Shown: in pieces, positions 53,898 through 62,615 of the stretch | Layout of the letters: every line of letters begins with the position of its first letter | How positions within the stretch are numbered: position 1 is the stretch's first letter | Source: Arenibacter troitsensis | GTDB taxonomy: Bacteria > Bacteroidota > Bacteroidia > Flavobacteriales > Flavobacteriaceae | Reading direction: 5' to 3' | Length of the DNA stretch: 64,000 nt | Assembly (NCBI RefSeq): GCF_900177645.1 | Contig: NZ_FXAO01000008.1 | Location: 124,001-188,000 of the forward strand | Notes under the pieces: generated by a model | The model's input: only the letters and a program-made list of their open reading frames with translations | The model's database searches: none | What the model was told of the DNA's origin: nothing | Translations under genes and position numbers: made by a program

Positions 53898-54957
53898 AAA
53901 CATCCATCCTAAATTTAAATACAACGGAATCCATTACGATTTTGGAGTTTTAAAAGAGTTGGCCTACAGTCTTGTCAAGGAAGGTAAGGACTATGAAAAG
54001 TCCGTTGGAAATTTTCTAATGGATTGGCTGGATGATACCAATACCATTCTAGTAAAAACTTCAGGATCTACGGGTGTCCCCAAAACAGTTTTGTTGAAAA
54101 AGGAACATATGGTTAATTCCGCCTGGGCCACAGGAGCTTTTTTTAAAATGGGACCTGGAACAAAAGCCCTTCTATGTCTTTCCACCGACCATATAGCAGG
54201 GAGAATGATGTTGGTCCGGGCCATAGTACTGGGTTGGGAAATAGACTTGGTGGAACCTTCTTCCAATCCTTTGCAATTCACTTCCAAACATTACGACTTT
54301 GCTGCCATGGTGCCCATGCAGGTACAGGGCGCTTTTCCATATTTAAAGCAAATTGGCACATTAATTATTGGAGGGGCACCTATTTCCCCTGAGTTGAAAT
54401 TAGATCTGAACAAGGTAGATACACGGATTTTCGAAACTTATGGTATGACCGAAACCGTTACGCATATTGCCGTAAAAGAGCATGCGAAAGGTCCTGAAGA
54501 CCACAATTTTAAGACCCTTCCGGATGTTGTTCTTTCCAGGGATGAAAGGGATTGCTTGGTGATTGAAGCTCCAAAAGTTTCCGATGCCGTTATAGTAACC
54601 AACGATGTAATTAACTTAATATCTCCCAATGAGTTCCATTGGCTGGGCAGGTATGACAACGTAATTAATTCCGGGGGAGTTAAATTAATCCCGGAACAAC
54701 TGGAGTCCAAGTTATCTATATTGATCAAATCCAGATTTTTTGTGGCGGGCATCCCTGATGCCTATTTAGGCCAAAAATTAATCTTGGTAGTCGAAGGTGA
54801 TATAGATGGTAATCAATTGTCCCAAGACATAAAATCCCTAAACTCAATTTCCAAATATGAAATTCCCAAAGAAATATTTAGTGTCCCCCAGTTTGTAGAG
54901 ACGGGCAGTGGCAAGGTAAATAGGGTAGAAACATTAAGACTACTCCATTTGAAATAG
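53872..54957 (+). CDS. menE: AMP-binding o-succinylbenzoate-CoA ligase
   Basis: 361 residues, a compact adenylate-forming enzyme. Motifs: VKTSGSTGVPKTVLLKKEHM (the P-loop-like A3 motif), LCLSTDHIAGRMMLVRA, FETYGMTETVTHIA (A5), FHWLGRYDNVINSGGVKLIPEQLE (A7/A8), and the catalytic lysine of motif A10 in ETGSGKVNRVETLRL. It is shorter than general acyl-CoA ligases, as is usual for MenE of Bacteroidota. The location after menC supports activation of o-succinylbenzoate in menaquinone synthesis. The gene is followed by a low-complexity repeat tract. Confidence 0.9.
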   Translation: MKKVISTFKNIHPKFKYNGIHYDFGVLKELAYSLVKEGKDYEKSVGNFLMDWLDDTNTILVKTSGSTGVPKTVLLKKEHMVNSAWATGAFFKMGPGTKALLCLSTDHIAGRMMLVRAIVLGWEIDLVEPSSNPLQFTSKHYDFAAMVPMQVQGAFPYLKQIGTLIIGGAPISPELKLDLNKVDTRIFETYGMTETVTHIAVKEHAKGPEDHNFKTLPDVVLSRDERDCLVIEAPKVSDAVIVTNDVINLISPNEFHWLGRYDNVINSGGVKLIPEQLESKLSILIKSRFFVAGIPDAYLGQKLILVVEGDIDGNQLSQDIKSLNSISKYEIPKEIFSVPQFVETGSGKVNRVETLRLLHLK

Positions 54958-54969
54958 TTTATATGAAGG

Positions 54970-55185
54970 GCGCATTTAAGAATTTCCAAATCTCCAATCA
55001 ACCAGGGGGTTCATTGTCAAATTCAAAAATCATCAAATTAACAAATTGGTGCATTGTTACATTCCCAAATTATCCCATTTCCAAATCTTCCAATCACCAA
55101 ATTAACTCATTGCTACATTAATACATTTGCACATTGGTAGATTTCCAAATTCTCCCTTTTCTAAATCCTCAAATTATCAAACCTG
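54970..55185. repeat. Low-complexity degenerate repeat tract between convergent genes
   Basis: About 215 bases built from short recurring words such as TTCCAAAT, CCAATCA, CAAATTAA, CATTGNTACATT and CACATTGG in changing order. It has no ORF and ends just inside the 3' end of the convergent carboxylase gene. Similar tracts occur between genes in many Flavobacteriaceae, from general knowledge. Confidence 0.55.
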
Positions 55186-56805
55186 CACCACCCCCATATT
55201 AAATGGCTTTTCAATAGGGGCATGGTTGGCGGCCTCAATCCCCATAGATATCCACTTACGCGTGTCCAGAGGATCTATTACTGCGTCCGTCCATAAACGG
55301 GAGGCTGCATAATAGGGCGATATCTGATTATCATATCGCTCTTTTATTTTATTAAAGAGTTCGCTTTCCTGGGCTTCCGTAATTTTCTCGCCCTTCTTCT
55401 TCAGCGAAGCGGTTTCTATCTGTAGTAACACCTTGGCCGCCGAATTACCGCTCATTACCGCCAATTCGGCACTGGGCCAAGCCACAATCAATCTTGGGTC
55501 GTACGCCTTGCCGCACATGGCATAATTTCCCGCACCATAACTATTGCCTATAATAATGGTAAATTTAGGCACAACGGAATTACTGACCGCGTTCACCATT
55601 TTTGCCCCATCCTTAATAATACCCCCATGCTCACTTTTACTACCTACCATAAAACCGGTAACGTCCTGTAAAAATACCAAGGGAATTTTCTTTTGGTTAC
55701 AATTGGCAATAAAACGAGTGGCCTTATCAGCAGAATCGGAATAAATGACCCCACCAAATTGCATTTCCCCATTTTTGGTCTTTACCACTTTGCGCTGGTT
55801 GGCAACAATACCTACGGCCCATCCATCTATACGGGCATAACCTGTAAGAATAGTTTTTCCGTAACCTTCCTTGTATTGTTCAAAATCGGAATTATCTACC
55901 AGACGATTAATAATTTCCAACATATCGTATTGCTCGGCCCTCGATTTTGGAATTATCCCATAAATATCATCTTCCTTTTCCTTGGGTTTTACCGCTGGGA
56001 TCCTGTTATATCCCGCCTTATCATAGTCGCCAATTTTGCCCATGATGTTCTTTATCGTATCCAAAGCGTCTTTGTCATCCTTCGCCTTATAATCCGTTAC
56101 TCCACTAATTTCACAATGGGTAGTGGCACCTCCTAAAGTTTCATTATCAATAACTTCTCCTATTGCAGCCTTTACCAAATAACTACCTGCCAAAAAAATA
56201 CTCCCCGTTTTGTCCACTATCAATGCCTCATCGCTCATGATGGGCAGATAGGCCCCACCTGCTACACAACTGCCCATAACGGCCGAAATTTGGGTAATTC
56301 CCATACTGCTCATAACCGCATTGTTTCTAAAAATCCTGCCAAAATGTTCCTTGTCTGGAAATATTTCGTCCTGCATGGGAAGGTATACGCCGGCACTATC
56401 CACTAGGTAAATAATGGGCAAGCGATTTTCAATGGCAATTTCTTGGGCCCTTAGGTTCTTTTTTGCGGTGATAGGAAACCAAGCTCCTGCTTTTACTGTG
56501 GCATCATTGGCCACCACAATGCATTGTTTGCCCTGTACATAGCCAATTTTTACTACAACGCCTCCTGAAGGGCATCCGCCGTGGGCCTCGTACATGCCAT
56601 CACCTACAAAGGCCCCAATTTCAATCGACTCCCTGTCCTGATCCAAAAGATAGGCAATACGCTCCCTGGCACTTAATTTACCTTGGGCATGCTGTTTTTC
56701 CAATCTGCTTTTCCCGCCTCCAAGTTTTACCTTGGCCAGTTTATGTTTTAATGCCGATAGTAGTAATTTATTGTGGTCTTCGTTCTTGTTGAAGTTGATA
56801 TCCAT
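55177..56805 (-). CDS. Acyl-CoA carboxylase, carboxyltransferase (beta) subunit
   Basis: 542 residues, biotin-dependent carboxyltransferase of the propionyl-/methylcrotonyl-CoA carboxylase type. It transfers carboxyl from carboxybiotin to an acyl-CoA. Motifs: GGGKSRLEKQHAQGKLSARERI near the start, VANDATVKAGAWFPIT, LVDSAGVYLPMQDEIFPD, a second crotonase-like half with PLVFLQDVTGFMVG, KSEHGGIIKDGAKMVNAVSN, and the end DTRKWISMGIEAA. The substrate cannot be fixed from sequence; the methylcrotonyl type is slightly favoured by the EHGGIIKDGAKM stretch. No biotin carboxylase gene is adjacent. The gene is convergent with menE. Confidence 0.9.
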   Translation of the reverse strand: MDINFNKNEDHNKLLLSALKHKLAKVKLGGGKSRLEKQHAQGKLSARERIAYLLDQDRESIEIGAFVGDGMYEAHGGCPSGGVVVKIGYVQGKQCIVVANDATVKAGAWFPITAKKNLRAQEIAIENRLPIIYLVDSAGVYLPMQDEIFPDKEHFGRIFRNNAVMSSMGITQISAVMGSCVAGGAYLPIMSDEALIVDKTGSIFLAGSYLVKAAIGEVIDNETLGGATTHCEISGVTDYKAKDDKDALDTIKNIMGKIGDYDKAGYNRIPAVKPKEKEDDIYGIIPKSRAEQYDMLEIINRLVDNSDFEQYKEGYGKTILTGYARIDGWAVGIVANQRKVVKTKNGEMQFGGVIYSDSADKATRFIANCNQKKIPLVFLQDVTGFMVGSKSEHGGIIKDGAKMVNAVSNSVVPKFTIIIGNSYGAGNYAMCGKAYDPRLIVAWPSAELAVMSGNSAAKVLLQIETASLKKKGEKITEAQESELFNKIKERYDNQISPYYAASRLWTDAVIDPLDTRKWISMGIEAANHAPIEKPFNMGVVQV

Positions 56806-56878
56806 GTTGAGACGCCTTTCTTTTGCGCAATAAAGATAAGGAGTTATATTTATTAACTTTAACTAAATTATATTCTAA

Positions 56879-57862
56879 ATGAGCGAAAAAGTAAGATGGG
56901 GAATTATTGGATTGGGCAATATTGCCAGTAATTTTGTTAAGGACCTTGCTCTGGTCAAGGAGGCTGAAATTTACGCAGCGGCTTCAAGAAATTTGGAAAA
57001 GGCCAAAGGATTTTCCAAGGAATATAATATTCCAAATGCCTTTGGCAGCTATAAGGAACTATTGGAGTGCAAGGAGGTAGACGTGGTCTACATTGCCACA
57101 CCGCACACTTCACATTGTGAGCTATCCATAATGGCCATGGAACATGGCAAGCATGTGTTATGTGAAAAACCAATGGGTATAAATAGGGCAGAGGTCGAAA
57201 AAATGATTGCGGCAGCCCAAGAAAACAAGGTTTTTTTAATGGAAGCCCTATGGAGTAGGTTTAATCCTTCCATTAGAAAGGTAAAACAAATGGTAGATTC
57301 TGGGGATATTGGTCCCTTGGCTTATTTACATGCAGATTTTGCTTTTTATGCCTTGGATAGGGATTTTAACGGAAGGGTGTTAAATCCTGAACTCGCTGGT
57401 GGATCCTTATTAGATATTGGGATTTATCCCATCTTCCTTTCCTATTTGCTTCTTGGTAAACCGGACCAGATTTTATCCACCTCCAACTTTCATGACAATG
57501 GTGCCGAGCTCCAGACTTCAATGATCTTTAATTATCCCAAGGCCCAGGCAATTCTATATTCTGGGTTTACAAGTCGCTCCGAAATGAAGGCCGAAATATC
57601 AGGAGAAAAGGGAACAATCTTTATACCTCCCAGATGGCATGAAGCGCAGGGATATACAGTTGAAAGAAATGGAGAAAAGGAAGTGTTTAGCATGCCAACT
57701 ACAGGTAGAGGGTATTTCTATGAAATAAAAGAGGTTCACGACTGTCTGGACCAAGGGAAGTTGGAAAGCAGTCTCTGGAGCCATAGGAACAGTCAGGATT
57801 TAATAAGCTTAATGGACACTGTGAGAATACAAAATGAAATTACATTTCCGTTTGAAGAATAA
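56879..57862 (+). CDS. Gfo/Idh/MocA family oxidoreductase
   Basis: 327 residues. The NAD(P)-binding Rossmann domain begins VRWGIIGLGNIASNFVKDL, followed by VDVVYIATPHTSHCE and the CEKPMGIN (EKP) motif near residue 97, whose lysine is catalytic. The C-terminal alpha/beta domain contains LAGGSLLDIGIYPIFLS with the GxxxDxGxY pattern and conserved His/Asp candidates. Family members oxidise or reduce sugars and related polyols; trans-1,2-dihydrobenzene-1,2-diol dehydrogenase-like enzymes are the closest group by motif. The actual substrate is unknown. A diverged repeat lies after the stop. Confidence 0.9.
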   Translation: MSEKVRWGIIGLGNIASNFVKDLALVKEAEIYAAASRNLEKAKGFSKEYNIPNAFGSYKELLECKEVDVVYIATPHTSHCELSIMAMEHGKHVLCEKPMGINRAEVEKMIAAAQENKVFLMEALWSRFNPSIRKVKQMVDSGDIGPLAYLHADFAFYALDRDFNGRVLNPELAGGSLLDIGIYPIFLSYLLLGKPDQILSTSNFHDNGAELQTSMIFNYPKAQAILYSGFTSRSEMKAEISGEKGTIFIPPRWHEAQGYTVERNGEKEVFSMPTTGRGYFYEIKEVHDCLDQGKLESSLWSHRNSQDLISLMDTVRIQNEITFPFEE

Positions 57863-57866
57863 AAGG

Positions 57867-57960
57867 TATTAAGCCCCAAGGCAAGACCTGAACTCCTATT
57901 AGGAGACAGTCCAAGGATAGTGGTATTAAACCAATAACCCCACTAAACAGGCGGGATTCG
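57867..57960. repeat. Dispersed palindromic intergenic repeat, copy 2 (degenerate)
   Basis: Aligns with 31671-31757: ATTAAGCCCCAAGGCAAG versus ATTAAACCTCAGGGCAAG, then a TGAAC block, a TAGGA block, a CCAAGG block and GGTATT, before a region ending in GGCGGGAT. The two palindromes are broken by substitutions here. Confidence 0.5.
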
Positions 57961-58091
57961 TTCAACTATCGTATTTCAATGCGCCTGTGGCTTCTGAAAT
58001 ACGTGTTTCACGAATAAAGTTTTTTTGTAGGTGATAAATTCTTGTAAAATTTACGATATTTGGGGCACTACAAACCAAACCAATTAAAAAA

Positions 58092-58274
58092 ATGGGAATG
58101 AATAAGAATACAGTGCTTGCATGGGCAACCTTTATAATGATAATTGTAGGCCTTTCGCTAATAGCGTTGGGTGCATTTAGATATGATGATGTTGCCGGAT
58201 GGGGATTTGCCTCGGTTGGAATAGGTTTCTTTGCAATTGCATGGGTATTTAATGCCTTAAAAGGTAGGGTATAA
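58092..58274 (+). CDS. CAL67264-type small membrane protein
   Basis: 60 residues with two membrane helices (TVLAWATFIMIIVGLSLIALG and GWGFASVGIGFFAIAWVF) joined by a short acidic loop, FRYDDVAGW. It ends with a basic tail (LKGRV). The sequence matches what I remember of the Flavobacteriia family named after the Gramella locus CAL67264, known only by conservation. It lies 137 bases before ettA and could share its transcript. Function unknown. Confidence 0.8.
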   Translation: MGMNKNTVLAWATFIMIIVGLSLIALGAFRYDDVAGWGFASVGIGFFAIAWVFNALKGRV

Positions 58275-58411
58275 ACGGCCACAGGAGATTTGGCGTTTTA
58301 AGAATTGTAGGCTGCCCTGGCATCATATTGAAAAATTAATAGCTAAAGACGGGAGGTTTCTGCCCTTCCACTTATAATTCAAATAATCACAACTAATAAT
58401 ACAAATACTAT

Positions 58412-60103
58412 ATGTCAGACGATAAGAAAGTCATTTTCTCCATGTCTGGGGTTACTAAAACATACAAAACTGCCAATACCCCAGTATTAAAGAATATTTA
58501 TTTAAGTTTCTTTTACGGAGCTAAGATTGGAATTCTAGGGCTTAATGGTTCTGGTAAATCTACACTGCTCAAGATTATTGCCGGGGTGGATAAAAACTTT
58601 CAGGGAGATGTAGTTTTTTCTCCTGGATATAAGGTAGGTTATCTGGAGCAGGAACCGCAATTGGACGAGAACAAGACCGTTTTGGAGGTAGTCAAAGAAG
58701 GCGTGGCAGATACTGTGGCCATCCTGGATGAATACAATAAGATCAATGATATGTTCGGGCTTCCGGAGGTATATGAGGATGCAGATAAAATGCAAAAACT
58801 CATGGACAAGCAGGCCGAGCTTCAGGACAAGATAGATGCCACCAATGCCTGGGAACTGGACAACAAGTTGGAAGTTGCCATGGATGCCTTGCGTACCCCG
58901 GACTCCGATAAGAAAATCGGCATACTGTCCGGAGGTGAAAGAAGGCGTGTAGCACTGTGTAGACTGTTGTTGCAAGAACCCGAAATTCTATTGTTGGATG
59001 AGCCAACAAACCACTTGGATGCTGAATCCGTTCATTGGTTGGAACATCATTTGGCCGAGTACAAAGGCACTGTTATTGCTGTAACCCACGATAGGTATTT
59101 CTTGGATAATGTTGCCGGATGGATCCTGGAATTGGATAGGGGAGAGGGTATACCATGGAAAGGAAACTACTCCAGTTGGTTGGATCAAAAATCGAAGCGT
59201 ATGGCCCAAGAAAGTAAAACAGCCTCCAAAAGACAAAAAATATTGGAAAGGGAGTTGGATTGGGTAAGACAAGGAGCAAAAGGTAGACAGACCAAACAAA
59301 AGGCCCGTTTACAGAACTATGACAAATTGATGAGCCAGGACCAAAAACAATTGGATGAAAAACTGGAGATCTATATCCCGAACGGACCTCGATTGGGGAC
59401 CAATGTAATAGAAGCGAAGGGTGTAAGTAAGGCCTACGGGGATAAATTGCTTTATGAGGACCTTAATTTTAAATTACCACAGGCGGGCATTGTAGGTATT
59501 ATTGGCCCTAACGGGGCTGGTAAAACCACTATTTTCCGAATGATAATGGGTGAGGAAAAACCGGACAAAGGGGAGTTTGTTGTAGGGGAAACGGCAAAAA
59601 TTGCTTATGTAGACCAAAGTCATTCCAATATTGATCCCAATAAGACCATTTGGCAGAATTTTAGCGATGAGCAGGAATTGATCATGATGGGAGGTAGACA
59701 AGTAAATTCCAGAGCTTATTTAAGCAGGTTCAATTTTTCTGGAAGTGAGCAAAATAAAAAGGTGGATATGCTTTCCGGTGGGGAGCGCAACCGTCTGCAT
59801 TTGGCCATGACCCTTAAAGAAGAGGGCAACGTTCTTCTTTTGGATGAGCCTACCAACGATTTGGATGTTAATACGTTAAGGGCCTTGGAGGAAGGCTTGG
59901 AAAATTTTGCCGGTTGTGCCGTGGTCATTTCCCACGACAGGTGGTTCCTGGATAGGATTTGTACCCATATCCTATCTTTTGAAGGGGATTCCCAAGTGTA
60001 TTTCTTTGAAGGATCGTTCTCTGAATATGAAGAAAATAAGAAGAAACGTTTGGGAGGAGATTTAATACCCAAGCGACTAAAATATAAAAAATTGGTACGC
60101 TAA
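58412..60103 (+). CDS. ettA: Energy-dependent translational throttle protein EttA (ABC-F)
   Basis: 563 residues, a soluble ABC-F ATPase that binds the ribosomal E site and controls entry into elongation according to ATP/ADP ratio. Two ABC domains: Walker A GLNGSGKST near residue 43 and GPNGAGKTT near 366; signatures LSGGERRRVALCRLLL and LSGGERNRLHLAM; Walker B LLLDEPTNHLDAESV and LLLDEPTNDLDVNT. Between them lies the linker (PtIM) helix pair, rich in Lys and Arg (SKRMAQESKTASKRQKILE). The family start MSDDKKVIFSMSGVTKTY is present. Full length. A strong bidirectional terminator follows. Confidence 0.95.
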   Translation: MSDDKKVIFSMSGVTKTYKTANTPVLKNIYLSFFYGAKIGILGLNGSGKSTLLKIIAGVDKNFQGDVVFSPGYKVGYLEQEPQLDENKTVLEVVKEGVADTVAILDEYNKINDMFGLPEVYEDADKMQKLMDKQAELQDKIDATNAWELDNKLEVAMDALRTPDSDKKIGILSGGERRRVALCRLLLQEPEILLLDEPTNHLDAESVHWLEHHLAEYKGTVIAVTHDRYFLDNVAGWILELDRGEGIPWKGNYSSWLDQKSKRMAQESKTASKRQKILERELDWVRQGAKGRQTKQKARLQNYDKLMSQDQKQLDEKLEIYIPNGPRLGTNVIEAKGVSKAYGDKLLYEDLNFKLPQAGIVGIIGPNGAGKTTIFRMIMGEEKPDKGEFVVGETAKIAYVDQSHSNIDPNKTIWQNFSDEQELIMMGGRQVNSRAYLSRFNFSGSEQNKKVDMLSGGERNRLHLAMTLKEEGNVLLLDEPTNDLDVNTLRALEEGLENFAGCAVVISHDRWFLDRICTHILSFEGDSQVYFFEGSFSEYEENKKKRLGGDLIPKRLKYKKLVR

Positions 60104-60124
60104 TCCGTCCCATCCTAATTAAAT

Positions 60125-60169
60125 AAAAATACGCTGTTGACACTAGATTTAGGACAACAGCGTATTTTT
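60125..60169. terminator. Bidirectional terminator between ettA and the MBL lipoprotein gene
   Basis: A perfect 15-bp stem (AAAAATACGCTGTTG with CAACAGCGTATTTTT) with a 15-base loop. A T-run follows on the plus strand and the A-run provides one on the minus strand, serving both convergent genes. Confidence 0.85.
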
Positions 60170-60205
60170 TTTACTAATTGAAGTAACTAGTCTGCTCTAG
60201 TCCCC

Positions 60206-61006
60206 TTAATAATCTTCCGAGGGATACCAGTCCAATTGTATTACTTCAACATTGGGATTCTTATCGTTTACCAACGTTTTAAATTTTGACACATCCCCAA
60301 CATCGGGCTTTCCTCTATAATGGTAGGGATATACCTTTTTTGGCTTAAATTCCAGCACAGCATCTGCCGCACTTTCTACGGTCATGGTATAGGGAAGGTT
60401 CATACATACAAAAGCTTTATCTATATTCTGTAATGCCCGCATCTCAGGAATATCCTCTGTATCCCCTGAAAAGTAAATGCGTTCATTGTTCTTGCTTAGT
60501 ACATAACCGTTACCTCTTCCCTTAACATGGAAGTCCTTGGCTTCCTCCCTAAGATTGTACATGGGAATTGCTTCTATGTTAATGCCATAACGTTCTTTGG
60601 ATTCCCCATTATTTAAAATATCCAGTTGTGGCGTAAATTCTGTAGGAATTTTGTCGGCCACCGCCTGGGGAACAATAATTTTCGCCTTCTGGGTATTTAA
60701 GGCCTGTAAGGTTTCCAAACTGAAGTGATCCCCATGGATGTCCGTAATCAAGATCAGGTCCGGTTCCTTTTCAGCGGTAAAGGCATCCTTTCCTCCAACG
60801 GGATCTATATAGATAATGGTTCCATCCCAATCCAGAACCGCAGTGGCATGTTCTATCGGCGTAATTTCCAAATCGGAAATCGTATTATCCGTTTTGAGGC
60901 CAACAGCCTCCGCTTTTTCCGGTAGGGATTTTGATTTTTCTTTACAGCCCATAGTTAATAGACCCATTAATACAGCTGTTATTATAAGGTATTTTGAATG
61001 GCACAT
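60206..61006 (-). CDS. Metallo-beta-lactamase-fold lipoprotein
   Basis: 266 residues. The lipoprotein signal ends in lipobox GLLTMGC (Cys21). The MBL core includes IEHATAVLDWDGTIIYIDPVGG, the metal motif TDIHGDHFSLETL (variant HxDH), AIPMYNLREE, and FSGDTEDIPEMRAL with the bridging Asp. A final His lies in KVYPYHYRG. It resembles the UPF0173-like hydrolase at 50371 in fold but is exported and anchored to a membrane. The substrate is unknown. It follows the GNAT gene by 12 bases, so both are one operon. Confidence 0.88.
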   Translation of the reverse strand: MCHSKYLIITAVLMGLLTMGCKEKSKSLPEKAEAVGLKTDNTISDLEITPIEHATAVLDWDGTIIYIDPVGGKDAFTAEKEPDLILITDIHGDHFSLETLQALNTQKAKIIVPQAVADKIPTEFTPQLDILNNGESKERYGINIEAIPMYNLREEAKDFHVKGRGNGYVLSKNNERIYFSGDTEDIPEMRALQNIDKAFVCMNLPYTMTVESAADAVLEFKPKKVYPYHYRGKPDVGDVSKFKTLVNDKNPNVEVIQLDWYPSEDY

Positions 61007-61018
61007 AATTAGAGTATT

Positions 61019-61483
61019 TTAAATTAGTAATAATTCCATTTTAATGTCACTCCTCGCATAGGGGAGATTCTTTTCGATTTCAACTTCTTTGAAACCATAC
61101 TTTCTATAAATATAAAGGGCGTTCTCCAATTTGGTGCTGGAATACAAAATTAATTTACCCCATTTGTTTTGTTTGGCATGTTCAATGGCAAAAACTAAAA
61201 GGGCTTGGCCAATTTTCAAACCTTGATAATTAGGGTCCACGGCCATTTTGCCCAGTTCATACGTTCTGTCCCCCACTTTTAAAAAAGCAAAGCAACCTAC
61301 TATTTCCTCATTGTACTGTGCAAAAAATATATATCCACCTTTATCCATTATGTTGGCTTCACAATTCTCCAAGAGAATGGTGTCCATAGGCTCAACATAA
61401 AAATATTTTTCCAACCATGCCACATTAAGGTCTTTAAACCTTGTTGCATAGTGCGATTCGAAAGGTACAATACTTAATGACAT
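61019..61483 (-). CDS. GNAT family N-acetyltransferase
   Basis: 154 residues. The acetyl-CoA motif A is ELGKMAVDPNYQGLKIGQALLVFAIEHAKQ (Q/RxxGxG/A-type pattern with G at the expected spacing), followed by ILYSSTKLENALYIYRKYGFKEV, the usual beta6 region of the family. The opening MSLSIVPFESHYATRFKDLN and YFYVEPMD are typical of the Bacteroidota MarR-fused relatives without the MarR part. The acceptor is unknown. First gene of a two-gene operon with the MBL lipoprotein. Confidence 0.88.
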   Translation of the reverse strand: MSLSIVPFESHYATRFKDLNVAWLEKYFYVEPMDTILLENCEANIMDKGGYIFFAQYNEEIVGCFAFLKVGDRTYELGKMAVDPNYQGLKIGQALLVFAIEHAKQNKWGKLILYSSTKLENALYIYRKYGFKEVEIEKNLPYARSDIKMELLLI

Positions 61484-61653
61484 GTTGGTACGATCACTAT
61501 TTTACTAAATTTACGGTAATCATTTTGTATTTTTAGGAAGGAAATTTATTTTTTTTAACTAAAAAAATCTAAAATCCAAACCTGATCGTATATAGAGTGT
61601 TACAAACAAATAAATTTAAGGTTAAAAAAATTAAATAATTAATAATTACAATT

Positions 61654-62541
61654 ATGACTGAAACAAAAAGTAATAATGGATTGAAGGTTATTGCAGGTTT
61701 ATTAGGTGTAATTTTACTTGGGGTAATCATTTACACAGTAAGTTTATATCAGGATAAACAAAAGAACACTGCATTACTTACAAAAGAAAAAGAATTGGTT
61801 GTTGAAGATTTGACCAGTTTGAAATCCGAGTATGACAAAGCTATCTTGGAAAGCAATGCCACCAATGAAGAATTGGTTTCTGCTAGGGATAACATTGCAA
61901 AATACATTGATTCCGTTAAGACCATGAAAGCCGATATTGCTAGTCTATATCGTTACAGAAAGCAAGTAGGCATCTTAACCAAAGAAAGGGAGCAATTGAT
62001 AAGAAAAGTTGATTCTTTAACCAGATCCAATACTTTCTTGGCCATGCAAAGGGACAGTACCTATGTTGAATTGGAAAAACAAACTGTTTTCAACGATTCT
62101 TTAGTTGTGCAGAATACCCAATTGGCAGATGTAGTTGAAAAAGGTTCAGCTTTAAATTTATCCAAATTCTCTGTAGATGCAGTTAAGGAAAGAACAAGCG
62201 GTAAATTGGTTTCTACTTCTAGAGCTAAGGCTACCGACAAATTAAAAGTTTGTTTCACCGTTGCGGACAACGTAATTGCCCAAGCTGGCGACAGACAATT
62301 CTTTATTGAGGTATTGGATCCACAAGGAAATGTTTTGGGAGAAAGCTTCTCTAAGACAAGTGATTCGGGAGCTTCTGTTACTTACAGCAAAGGAACTGAA
62401 TTCTACTATGAGAACCGCTCTTTGGACGTATGTGATTTCATTAACAAGCCGGCAAGTGAATTCCAAAAAGGAAACTATATGGTAAATGTTTATGATAACA
62501 ATCTAAAATTATTGGGAACTTCCAAGTTTCAATTAAAATAA
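61654..62541 (+). CDS. Membrane-anchored coiled-coil protein of unknown function
   Basis: 295 residues. One membrane helix at about 11-31 (KVIAGLLGVILLGVIIYTVSLY) is followed by roughly 130 residues of coiled coil (KEKELVVEDLTSLKSEYDKA onward, with RKQVGILTKEREQLIRKVDSL). A C-terminal beta-rich domain of about 120 residues is presumably in the periplasm (VCFTVADNVIAQAGDRQFFIEVLDPQGNVLG, EFYYENRSLDVCDFI). Two cysteines in that domain could pair. Proteins like this are common in Flavobacteriia without known role. It has its own upstream AT-rich leader and a terminator, so it is monocistronic. Confidence 0.8.
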   Translation: MTETKSNNGLKVIAGLLGVILLGVIIYTVSLYQDKQKNTALLTKEKELVVEDLTSLKSEYDKAILESNATNEELVSARDNIAKYIDSVKTMKADIASLYRYRKQVGILTKEREQLIRKVDSLTRSNTFLAMQRDSTYVELEKQTVFNDSLVVQNTQLADVVEKGSALNLSKFSVDAVKERTSGKLVSTSRAKATDKLKVCFTVADNVIAQAGDRQFFIEVLDPQGNVLGESFSKTSDSGASVTYSKGTEFYYENRSLDVCDFINKPASEFQKGNYMVNVYDNNLKLLGTSKFQLK

Positions 62542-62565
62542 GGAACACTATCCATTAAAAAAATA

Positions 62566-62595
62566 AAAAGGCCAATCTTTCGGGATTGGCCTTTT
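62566..62595. terminator. Bidirectional terminator between the coiled-coil gene and fumC
   Basis: A 12-bp stem (AAAAGGCCAATC with GATTGGCCTTTT) and a six-base TTTCGG loop, flanked by A- and T-rich runs. It lies between two convergent stop codons. Confidence 0.85.
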
Positions 62596-62615
62596 ATAAT
62601 TATCGACTTCAAGTA

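Noticed and set aside
54970-55185. Repeat tract considered as a CRISPR array.
   Set aside because: Words are short, unequal in spacing and in changing order; there are no constant repeats with unique spacers and no cas genes.
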